Source: Erpobdella octoculata (Eukaryota; Annelida; Clitellata; Hirudinida; Erpobdellidae). From it: a DNA stretch of 64,000 nt. Of the stretch, positions 1 to 11,200 are shown piece after piece (position 1 is the stretch's first letter; the number at the start of each line of letters is the position of its first letter). The stretch is taken from contig OZ022242.1 of NCBI GenBank assembly GCA_963978895.1, positions 22,788,629-22,852,628 on the forward strand, read 5' to 3'. The position numbers and the translations under genes were made by a program. The notes under the pieces are model-generated. The model searched no databases. It was not told the DNA's origin and saw nothing but the letters and a program-made list of their open reading frames with translations.

Positions 1-168
1 TGAAACTGGCCAGTTAACCCTGATCGTTTTATCATTTAACTATTTTAACCAATAAATTCTTCAATATATGTCTCGTCGTTTCAAATGGATGAAAAGGGCT
101 TTAAAAACTTACTAAGAAAGATGACTAATGTTAAGTGGTCAATTGTGTTTAATAGAGCCTGTTTAAAA

Positions 169-171
<3 letters not shown>

Positions 172-239
<68 letters not shown>
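172..239. repeat. (TA)n microsatellite
   Basis: This is an uninterrupted TA dinucleotide tract of about 68 bp. It directly precedes the palindromic repeat pair and gives meaningless Ile-Tyr reading frames. Confidence 0.95.
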
Positions 240-740
<501 letters not shown>

Positions 741-769
741 ATATATATATATATATATATAAACTGTAA

Positions 770-2131
770 ATGCTACAAAAGTAAAATTAGTATTTAGTTT
801 CTACTCTAAAAATAATGATATACGTGTTTCACCATTTTTTGAAAATTTGGTTTCCAGGACCTCAAATGTGAAGTGGAAAAAGGGTTATTTGATTTTAAAA
901 TAACTGCTACTCAAAAACTATAAGTGCTACAGATGTGAAAATTGGTATTTTGAGGTTTTGTGTCGGTTAAAAGTAGATGAGTTCAGTTTATCACCGGACG
1001 GACGGCCCAAGCCGTAGTTTTAGGGTCTTCATGAGGCCCTGCCTAAACCTTAAATCAAGATGGGACGGGCCGAAATTTTTAACCAAGTATATAAACATTT
1101 TAGTGATTTTAGGGTGTTCAGACGGGCCCGGCTAAACCTGAAGCCAAGGTGGGACGGGCCGAAGTTTTTCATCAAGTATATAGAACCTCTAGGCATTGCT
1201 AGTCAATAACCTGTAGGAAAAGTCGAGACTGTCTATTTTGATTAGGTGGGTCTCAAAAATAGAAGTATGAAGAGCTTTCTCTAATGGCCACTGAAGTGTC
1301 ATGATGCGTCTTGACAAGCTTATTTCAAAAACATCACCAAGAAACAGACAACAGTGATGGTTTTTGTGAAGCTTTTCTGATTCCACATTTACTCAATTGT
1401 GGAGATGAACAATGTGTTTTTATTTATCACATTTTATTTAAACTTTACGAATTCAAATGCCATAAAAATCTAAATATAGCTAAATGTCTGGTTAAAGTCT
1501 TCTTTAAGCCCCTGGCATGTTCCAAGTTCAATAGTTAAAATGAATCTGAGGTAGATCATACTTCGGAAGTAGGAGCATTTTTCTTGCTTTGGCTTTCAAA
1601 GGACCACAGCGATCTGAGATTGGTCCTGATCTACTAAAAAGCTTGATGCTGGTGTGGCTATAGTTTGGAAAATGGAATTTGTTGCTATTCCATCAGATAT
1701 ATGGGTTTTTTGTGCAAGGCAAGGCTGCTGATGATAAGTATAGATCAATCCACGGCATCATTGATATTGCCCATTATCGACAAGTTTGTTTGCGGTGCTG
1801 GCTCGGCCCATGAACAGATTCCAGAGTCGCGATAGTGATAGCCCCTGAACCATTTCAAATCTGGGCTTTTTTTAACGATGGTTCCATTTCTTAAATACCC
1901 TTCTATATTTAATATATAAATTTATTGATATTTTTAGTCTTTGGATTTATGCTCATTTTTAAACATAAACATATTTTTGCGTCTTCGAAAATCAAATCAA
2001 ATCAAAGAATCATTTGATTAGGCGCTCCCTTATCGACAAAGTCCATTACTCGTTTTTGTTAAAATCTAAAAAAATTATATATAAGTTTATTCAAATTAAA
2101 TAAATAATATTGCATAAGTTATAAATTAATA
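770..2131. other. Repeat-rich stretch without a recognisable gene
   Basis: Positions 770-950 hold one copy of the 150-bp satellite unit found in tandem at 6630-7160. Positions 985-1190 hold two similar segments containing the words GGACGGGCC and CTAAACCT, about 110 bp apart, which look like the end of an unidentified DNA transposon. Short frames at 1189-1538 match no family I recognise. Confidence 0.5.
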
Positions 2132-3803
2132 ATGAGTTTAATAAATTGGTTAAAAAAAAGACCAAACTCCAATGGCCTTGAACATGAACCAGCTTTGCAG
2201 AAAAGAAAAACTGATTTGCAAGACAGTTCTTATGGCCACTGTTCAACACAAATACGCGATGTTATTTGCGAACCTCCTGAAAAAATGAAGATGAAAACGA
2301 ATATGTTTTTGAAACATCGTCCACTATATTGACGTCCGTCGATGACGATGGTGATGACTTTCCAACTTGCTGGAACAAGAATCAGTGTGACACTTTCAGA
2401 AAAAATAATAGTTGGCTAATTGTAAAAAATAAAGCTTTAGGCTGTTCACTATGCAAAAAAATTAATGTTAGTATATTTGGTGAAAAAAACTTAAGAGTAT
2501 GTAAATCATGGTCTGAGTGTTCCATTGTACCTAATGGTACTACTAAAGAAGCTCAGGAGTCAAGCTTAAGGAAAAAAATATTTGAACACAAAAAAGTGAT
2601 GCTCATCATAAAGCATTTGAAATTTCAGAAGAAAATGAGAAAAAACAAATTGACACAGGAATCGACAACATGAATAAGAACAATTGTATGACGACTGAGA
2701 GTTTTCAGAACTGTTTATAATATCGCAAAAAACCAGAGGCCATTTACGGATTTACCACATGAGATTGAACTTCAAATTTTGAATGGAATTTCCATGGGAC
2801 GAATTCTTCATTCTGATAAAACATGTGCTAAGATAGTTGCCCATATAGCGTCAGAAATGAAAAAAACTATATGCAAGAAAATTATTTCTTTAAAGAATAA
2901 AATATCTATATTAATTGATGAAAGCACGACACTGAACAAGAAAACGATGTTAGTAGTTGTCATTCGAACGTTTTTCGGAAATTTTCCTGGCGAAGCTTAT
3001 GTGTTTAATCTAGATTTAATTGAACTTTCAAGCACTACAGCTGAGAATATCACCAGAGAATTATTAAATAATTTAAATGCACATGGATTTAACAAGACCT
3101 ATCTAGATGAATGTTTTATTCATATATATCTATGGTTTTATTGCTTTTGCATGTGACGGGGGGGGCATCTGCAATGATTGGTAAAGATTCAGGAGTGGCA
3201 ACACGTTTAAAAAGTATTTTTCTCAATTTAATAATATGGCATTGTGCTAATCACAGGTTAGAGTTAGCAGTAAGTGATACGGTAGAGGAAGTTTCTAGAA
3301 TAAATCACTTCAAGATTTTTATGGATAAGCTTTATGTTTTGTATCACCAATCACCAAAAAATCAATATGAATTAAGACAAGTTACTAGCTCTTTAGAAAC
3401 ACAAATCTTAAAAATAGGAAGAATTTTATCTATTCGTTGGGTGGCATCAAGCATGCGCACTGTAAATAGCGTAATAGCCAACTACGCTGCGTTATGTGAA
3501 CATTTCAACACAGTTTCAAATGATACTATAGTAGAGATGCCAAAGAAAGATGTAAATACAGTGGTTTAAAAAATGATTACGGACGTAGAATCTTTTAAAA
3601 ATTTAAATTTAATGTCAGACGCTCTAGATGAATTGTGGGACTTATCAATGGTTCTGCAAAAACGAAATATAACAATTTTAGAAGCTGACAAAGCTATCGG
3701 GACCACAATAAGAGTTATGGATTCCATGGCTGATGAACCTGGTCCCAAATTATCTTATGCAATCAATGCAGTTCATAACAAAGAATATAAAGGTGTTCCC
3801 ATT

Positions 3804-5657
3804 GGATACTAGCCCATTCGTCGCAAAGCCGTTTCGTCGCAGGGTACATTTTCGTCGCCACATTGCGACGAAAATTCCCACTTTGCGACGAATCGGCCCA
3901 GAATGCGACGAAACGGCCGACCATTGCGACGAAAAGTCTAGCAATTTTGGTGGGCAGTATTCCGCTGTATGGCGAAACCGTTGGCCACCTTATTGCCAAA
4001 GACCACTAGACCGGCAAATGCAAGGGGAATTCCGCAATCTGCACGAGCCATGTCATTACAACAGGTTGCTGCACGCTTACTACCGTTGCAACTGGGTTGT
4101 ATTTATGCCATGTTGCATACCAGACAAAGGTGTCGGATTAAATGGAAGTCGTTTTGTTATATTCGCCAGGGGAAGTGATTTTTATCCCTACGCGGCACTA
4201 TAATTCTAAAACGATATAAGTTGCTAATTAGCCTCAAATTTCTAGAGTACAGTCATAATTTAAATTAAATTGAGAATATTAAAAAGAAAACCAAATAAAC
4301 AGCCCATTTAATGAAAACTTAGTAATTCAAATAACACAAAATCATAATAATAATCATTTATTGTTCAATTTTAACAAGTTCGTTAGCTGACTATGCAGCT
4401 GAATTGAATCATTTTTTTTTGTTGAAAAATTAAGATAGAGTTTGTTGAGTTCTTCTTCAAACTCTTTGGCAACTCTTCTTTGAGCCCTTTGAACCTGATA
4501 CAAGCTCACAAATTGCTCGTTTAGAGCTATGGTGCGTGCCTCCTTTTCTAAGACTGAACACAAAGCATAAAGGCTTGTGTTGTGGTTGGCCATTTGCTTT
4601 AATCCATTGTTCCATCCTTCCAGGTCGTTGTTGGTCCTTATTTTCACATCAAAACAGGACCAGGAACCATTCAGCCCCGTTTTTTGAAAGTATTTCATAA
4701 ATTGCTAAATAAAAACATTGTTGTTAAAAAGTATGAACAGTAAACACTAATAATATAGTAGCACTTACTTTTATTTTTGGCATTATGTTCCAACAAGGAT
4801 TCCATAACAATTTGTTTGGATCCTATGTGTGGTTGAGCTTTGCCTTTTTCGATAATAATCTGATGTTTTTCTGTTCTGGGATAGATAGGTTTGGTAGGCA
4901 GGTATGGAACTGTGAGCATTTGTAGTTGGAGCCAGTTTGAATAACTCTTCCTCTGCTCGCTGAGAAAATAATAATATTAATTAACATGTTCAGGGACTTA
5001 CGCTGAATTAATCATTGACTTACTTTCGCTGTTTTTCGAAGATATCGATCGATTGACACACGTCCAAAGCATCGTGTAGCGATACAAAATCACATTCCTC
5101 TGGCGAATATAACAAAACGACTTCCATTTAATCCGACACCTTTGTCTGGTATTGCAACATGGCATAAACACAACCCAGTTTGAACGGTAGTAAGCAACTC
5201 CGCCATGCATTTGCAAGCCAGTCCCAAGCCTGGAGAAAGGAGGAGGGAAATGTTAAAAGGATCAAATTATGATCCACGACAGGAAGTACTTAGGTGCTTC
5301 CTACATACAGCTATTTCAGTCTAAAAACACTTGGTGTTAAGGACTATAAACTATAATAAAAAAAAAAAAAAAAAAACGGTAGTAAGCGTGCGCAACCTCT
5401 TGTAATGACATGGCTCGTGCAGATTGCGGAATTCACCTTGCATTTGGCGGTCTAGTGGTCTTTGGCAATAGGGTGGCCATCTGTTTCGCCATACATCGGA
5501 ATACTGCCCACCGAAATTGTTAGACTTTTCGTCGCAAAGGTCGGCCGTTTCGTCGCATTCTGGGCCGTTTCGTCGCAAGGTGGGAATTTTCGTCGCAATG
5601 TCGCGACGAAAATGTACCCTGCGACGAAACGGCTTTGCGACGAATTGGCCTGCACCC
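3804..5657 (-). mobile_element. MULE-type DNA transposon with long terminal inverted repeats
   Basis: The 9-bp word GTTCCCATT flanks the element at 3795-3803 and 5658-5666, the target-duplication length expected for Mutator-like elements. The arms (3804-about 4190 and about 5080-5657) are inverted copies rich in the repeated decamer TTTCGTCGCA. Inside, minus-strand frames at 4695-4919 and 4354-4698 encode an N-terminal piece and a piece with IRTNNDLEGWNNGLKQMA, the segment typical of the C-terminal part of animal MULE transposases. Most of the catalytic domain is missing, so this is an internally deleted copy. It interrupts the hAT frame exactly at one target-site copy. Confidence 0.85.
5197..5376 (+). 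mobile_element. Poly-A retroposon (SINE or truncated LINE end) inside the MULE right arm
   Basis: This is a roughly 180-bp insert ending in a run of about 19 A. It is flanked by a direct repeat AACGGTAGTAAGC (about 5184-5196 and 5375-5387). The opposite MULE arm (about 4070-4090) holds the uninterrupted reverse complement of the same site, so the empty state is preserved within the same element. No RNA polymerase III box was recognised, so the class is open. Confidence 0.75.
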
Positions 5658-6359
5658 GTTCCCATTCATGACGGTAATGTAAAGTCCATAATTCATCACA
5701 ATTTTTCAAAAGTTTAGCAAATAATTTAAGATCACGCATGATCACCACAACGTCTTCTCGTGTTAACTATCGTTTTGAAAATGTCTGCGCATACAACAAT
5801 CTGCTGGAAAATGTAAAGATATTAGATTCGAAAAACTGGCCAACAGATTTTCTTGGTGAAGTGACATTAATTACGGGGTCAATAACGTTCGTCAACTATG
5901 TGAACAATTTCATTTGGATGAAACTAATATTATAAGAGGTTTCAGATACTACAAAATAAATAAAGAAAATGGTGAATATGAGGTACCTGAAGATTTGCAG
6001 CCTCTTTACAAAGCCGTTGCAACTATACCAGTTTCTACCAGTGAATGTGAACAAAATTTCAGTTCCATGAATGAGATTGTTTCATCACTTCGAACATCTT
6101 TAAACACTAAAACTATAGCGGCATTGTTGTTTATTAATAGCGTTGGGCCACCGTTGTCACGATTTAACGCAAAAATTTATGTAAAGTCATGGCTGAGCAA
6201 GGGATGTCATTCGGCTGACGACACTAACAGTCGTAAAAGCGAAAAAAATAAGACGAAACTTACAAATTATTGTGGAATTTACTGGATTAATTAATTGGAA
6301 TTAGTTAATAAAAATACATTTATGACATTTATATATAAGTATTTTAAATGATTGATTCT

Positions 6360-7160
6360 AATACATATATATATATATATATAAAAGAACATGTCCTGAC
6401 TGACTGACTGATAATCAACGCCGAGCTCAAACGCCTCATCCTAGAAACGTGAAATTTGGAACTTATATTACTTTTATTGCGTAAGCATCCACTAAGAAAG
6501 GATTTTTGAAAATTTTGCTCCCGAGGGGAAGAAACTGGAAAACAAACTTTTTTCTAAAACAATGTATATCTCGAAAACCAAAAATGAGGAGATTTTGAAA
6601 TTTGGTATATGGATTCTTCTTGAAAAATAAAAAGATATGTGTTTCACCATTTTTTGAAAATTCAGTTTCCCGGACCTCAATTGTGGGTTGGAAAATTGGG
6701 TTATTGGTTTTTAAAGTAGCTTCTACTCAAAAACTGTGAATGCTACAGGAGTAAAAATTAGTTTTTACTCCAAAAATAATGAAATACGTGTTTTAGCATT
6801 TTTTGAAAATTTGGTTTCCAGGACTTCAAATGTGGGGTGGCAAATAGGGTTATTTGTTTTTTAAAGTAACTGCTACTCAAAAACTGTAAATACCACAGAT
6901 GTAAAAAATATTATTTAGTTTCTATTCTAAAAATAAAGATATACGTGTTTTACCATTTTTTTAAAATTTGGTTTCCAGGACCTTAAATGTGGGGTGGAAA
7001 ATAAGGTTATTTGGTTTTTAATGTAACTGCTACTCGAAAACTGTAGATGCTACAGGAGTAAAAATTAGTATTTGGTTTCTACTCTAGAAATAATGATATA
7101 CGTGTTTTACCATTTTTGAAAATTTGGTTTCCACGACTTCAAATATGGGGTGGAAAATAT
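6360..7160. repeat. Satellite of about 150-bp units
   Basis: Tandem degenerate units cover about 6630-7160. Each carries CTCAAAAACTGTAAATGCTAC, then TACGTGTTTTACCATTTTTTG, then GGTTTCCAGGACTTCAAATG (three full units plus partial ones). The stretch 6360-6630 is a (TA)n tract followed by unrelated repeat DNA containing CTGACTGACTGACTG. A single diverged unit lies at 770-950. The array ends directly against the minisatellite family copy at 7170. Confidence 0.85.
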
Positions 7161-7169
7161 ATATATATA

Positions 7170-7510
7170 CTAGCGGAGATACCCGGCGTTGCCCGGGTTT
7201 TTAGAGGTTTTTCTAATGTTTGTTTCTATCTCTCCCGTTTCCTTTCCCACTCTTGCTCGCTTTCCCGCTCCCGGTCGTTTTCCCGTTCCCGGTCGCTTTA
7301 CCGCTCCCGGTCGTTTTCCCGCTCCCGGTCGTTTTCCCGCTCCCGGTCGCTTTCCCGCTCCTGGTCGCTTTCCCGCTCCCGGTCGCTTTTCCGCTCCCGG
7401 TCGCTTTCCCGTTCCCGGTCGCTGTCCCGTTCCTGGTCGCTGTCCCGTTCCCGCTTGCTTTTCCGTTCCCGCTCGCTGTCCGTTCCGGGTCGCTTTCCCG
7501 TTTCTATAAA
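7170..7510 (+). repeat. CCCGGCGTTGCCCGG-family copy with 18-bp minisatellite
   Basis: The copy begins with ACTAGCGGAGATACCCGGCG, then TAGAGGTTTTTCTAATGTTTG, then about 14 tandem 18-bp units of the CTCCCGGTCGCTTTCCCG type (7255-7500). The Arg-Ser repeats in the frames here come from the minisatellite, not from an SR protein. It faces the inverted copy at 7562-7830. Confidence 0.9.
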
Positions 7511-7561
7511 AGACAAACTAACCCACAAACATTCATATATATATAGTCTTAGCAAATCTAT

Positions 7562-7830
7562 TTGACGTTTTATGGGCTAAAAGAAGTCATGAAAGAATGG
7601 AAAAAAGAAAATGAGCGTGAACGGGAACGGGAGAGCAACCGTGACTGGGAATGGGAGAGCAAGCGTGACCGGGAGAGCAAGCGGGAACGGGAAAGCGACC
7701 AGGAACGCGGAAAGCGACTGGAAGCGGGAGAGCAAGCTTGGAAGGAAACGCGAGCAAGAGAAAATCGATAACAAAACTTCTGAAAACCCCGAGCAACGCC
7801 GGGTAACCCCGCCAGTTGTATATAAAATTG
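7562..7830 (-). repeat. Inverted CCCGGCGTTGCCCGG-family copy
   Basis: This is a reverse-orientation copy. The G+A-rich minisatellite strand (GGGAGAGCAAGCGTGACC type) covers 7610-7750, and the core CGAGCAACGCCGGGT lies near 7790-7805. With the 7170-7510 copy it makes a large imperfect inverted repeat around 7510-7560. Confidence 0.85.
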
Positions 7831-7869
7831 TTTCGGGTGTGCATACATTATATTTATATGCATAAGTAG

Positions 7870-8206
7870 CACTTATAAAACCGCCCCTTGCTGGCAGCTG
7901 CGTATGCATAATTATGTTTATTTTCCGCTTTTTGCACTTCCGCGTTTTGTATTTTTTTATTAAATGGGTCAATAGTAGCGACAACTGCATATCTCTTTGC
8001 ATTTAGTTTGCCTCTTGACAAGTCCCCTGCCAAAGTGATGAAGAATATAAGTCTACCATATTAATACATAGATGTGCACATCAAACTTATCACATATCAA
8101 ACACTCTTATTGCACATAATAAATGAAGTGTAAGAAACTTTTATAGCTCCAATGCTTTCATATATATGGTAGCATATGCAAATATTGTTTGGTCTTTTAA
8201 TAAAAT
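7870..8206. other. JMJD4 3' flank, no gene seen
   Basis: A+T-rich DNA downstream of the JMJD4 stop codon with no supported reading frame. The likely polyadenylation signal is the AATAAA that overlaps the stop codon. Confidence 0.5.
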
Positions 8207-11200
8207 TTATTGTATGTCAGAAATAAAAGTTTCAATAGCTCTCGAACATTGTCTTATATTGATACCACACTTTTGCTCTATAGATGATTGAGTGTCATAA
8301 GATAGTCTTTCAAAAACTTCGAGAAAATCTGTCAAGCAAAGATTTATCTTGTTAAGATCTATAATCCATTGCCACTCCTTAGATATATAAGTCAATTCTT
8401 TCTTTTTAGAAAAAAATATTTTCGTATTATCAACAACATTCAAATCCAGCACTGCATATTCTTTGTATGCTGATATTAAGAAGGCAATTCGTTTTTTTGC
8501 TATGAAGTGTAGGAAGTTGAAGAAATCAGCATAGTCCATTCCACTGTCAGCATGCAATATCATCTGGTTAATAGAAGAAAAATAATCCACAAAAATTGCA
8601 AAATAAGATAATTTAAATAACTAATATAATATTAGTAATAACATAGATATCATTATATATCATTTTGTGATTGCAGTGCCACCTAACAGCATCATGCGAA
8701 GTTATACTATACGTAGTTGAAATATACATAATAACAGACATTGGAAATTATGTATGGTGAATATATTGCTGATATTATGTGGTTTTCTAAGTTTAGCTCA
8801 ATTGATAGTGTGAAATGGCCACCACTGAGTCCACTTTTTTCACTCCTACTAGCAAAGGAGAACAATGAGCAAATAAGAGTAGAATAAGCAAAAGCATTTT
8901 GGAGAAATTTCCTAGTTTCGATTCTTTTCTAATCTAAGATGGACAAAATCTGAAGAAGCAAGCAAATAAACTTATTGATTCCAGAAATAAATTCAATTAG
9001 AATAAGCGTTACGGAAGTTTAGAACATGGCTGTCAAGAAAATTGTATATATAATAATAATAATAATGTTCGCTTTTATATGAATTTAAGGCAATTTCAAT
9101 ATCGTATGGCTAGTTGACCAGCTTCTTCTAGCTACAAAAAATTGTCAATTGCAAACACTCGAGTTTGCCAGCACTACAAGATTTGGCAAGCTGCCTTGCT
9201 AGTTATTTTATCATGGTTATTTTAGGTATCCAAAATTCTTTTCGCCTGTAGGAGGCACTCTATAAATATTTACTGTCAGTGTTTGACCCTTGCATATGAG
9301 TGCATAATGTGTGTTGATGTTCATCTTTTGCCTAGGTCAGATGTGTTAAAGAGCAGGTAGCACTTGTCTGATTTCAGGCTATACATAGAGTGTGCAGCTA
9401 TGGCGCGATTATTAAGAGAGCGGCTATAGGAGAGGAGAGCTGTGATAGGAGATATATGCATGTATGGAAGCAGATGAGAGAGAGTAGATTGTAGTTAGGT
9501 AGCTTGTAGCATTTTTCAGACAGTTGACGATTATTCGGTATATCTTTATTATTAATACATCTAATATTTGGCATTACATTCTTAATAAACTTCCAAACGA
9601 TCTGTGGTCTTCTGTTGTCGAGTTTGAGCCGATGATCTTGAAGCGAGGTCACTGACATTTACCTTGATTGATTTATAATGGCCTAGACTCTGAAAAATAT
9701 TAATATCAACATACATAATTTCCTATGTCTGTATGTATGTATGTATGTTAGCCATTTAGCATAACGCGGCAGCTGCGGTGGTCAGCAGGCTGCAGTTGAC
9801 AAAATTAGTGCATGCAGGGCGCAGGCGTGTAATAAAAGTTATTACACAATTGTACACTGTCAGTCCTAAAGATCAAAAGAGGTGGCACTGCAATCGAAAA
9901 ATATTATTCAATGATATTTTAAAAATAGGCTGAGAAACAAAACCTACACCAGAGCCATAACATGCTTGAAGCAAGTTTTAATTGGTCAGGCAAGCAGCTT
10001 TTGGGTTTCATTACTGATTTAGTTTCTAATTATTACTTCATAGGTGAGAAAAAAAAACTTCATAAAAAAACAATGTTATAGTTTTGTACAAACCTGGCAC
10101 TGCCATTCAAACCCTATCATACTTTTATGCTCTGAAATCTCATTCACAACTTCTTCTAATTTTTCTTTTAAAAACATCCAACAAATGTCTACATTTAGTG
10201 CATTGATCCAATTATGATTTATTGATATCGTGTTTTCCTAAATAATACATTTAATTATAATTGAACTAGCTGAAAATATATTAACCTTTGGTTACCCAGA
10301 GTTTATAGTAAAATAACAAATATATATTCATACTTACAATATTGTACACTTCATGATGCCAACCACTAGGGATAAAAATGATTTCACCTTTATTTTGAAC
10401 AACTTCAAATTTGTCTGGATGGTCAAATTCATGACAACCATTACCTGATCATTGAATCATCAACTTAATTTAACTCATAAAGCACAATGATTGTACAGCA
10501 TAAGGTCTGTCTAATATATAATGAGATTATTACCTAATATAAAAGGTTTTATCTTATCAAAGGATGGGAGTTGAATAGCCAAATGGCTTGATTTTTATAA
10601 TTGCTTTTATTAACTTCTAATCTCTGTTACTATTTTTTCGAATCAATTATTGAGTCAAGATAATAGATTTTCTTCAAATTTTGTATTCATGCTCTTGCTT
10701 GAAGACAATGCAATATTCAATATTTAATTTTACAAAAAGTTTTTTTTTAAATAAAAATATAAAAGAATTGATTTTAAAATTTGAGTTTTAATAACATAAA
10801 AACATTTGCTTTAAAAACTTTGTCTTATTATTGTTAAAATAGTAAATAAATTTTCTGCTTGTCACATTACTTCTACCAATCACAGTATTTTTATACTTGA
10901 GCAGCGACAGAAAGTACCCATATTAGAAACCAGATTTGTTTTATTATTGTTTATATAAAATAAAGACATTGAATTTGTTAGCCTACAATTTTAATTATTA
11001 TGATTGCATAAAGAGATGAAATCAAAAGATGAAAACAATAAACGAAAAAATGTAAGAAAAAAATATTAAAAATGAAAAATTCTTTTGTTTGATGGACCTG
11101 GTATAGTCGAAAGAATTATTTTTAAACTTGAGAACAAACAGGTTCTTAAAAGATAAGGCAAAATAATGCTTGTAAAGTTAGAACTATTTAAACATTTTTT

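Larger units (their letters stand above)
2132..6294 (+). mobile_element. Decayed hAT transposon, KIAA1586-like type, split by a MULE
   Basis: Broken plus-strand reading frames at 2132-2331, 2329-2673, 2779-3156, 3150-3569 and 3573-3803 resume after the MULE at 5667-6294. They resemble animal hAT transposases of the kind annotated as E3 SUMO-protein ligase KIAA1586-like. Visible signatures include the aspartate in LIDESTTL (about 2915), the second aspartate block ACDGGGASAMIG (about 3145-3185), the IWHCANHRLELA Cys/His block (about 3235-3270) and a C-terminal dimerisation segment with STSECEQNFSSMN (about 6030-6070). At least three frameshifts or stops break it even without the MULE. Terminal repeats were not located. 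Confidence 0.8.

Noticed and set aside
2132..3569. Host SUMO ligase gene (KIAA1586-like)
   Set aside because: The similarity is to the hAT-derived part; the frame is broken and interrupted by a transposon, and no finger/ligase-specific segment is seen.
7116..7565. Arg-Ser-rich frames resembling SR splicing proteins (also at 520-762 and 7562-7771)
   Set aside because: All frames are products of the 18-bp minisatellite; complementary-strand frames are equally long and there is no RRM domain.
9398..9658. 86-residue minus-strand frame in JMJD4 intron 7
   Set aside because: No recognisable motif, and it ends in a hydrophobic low-complexity stretch. Coding status is unsupported.
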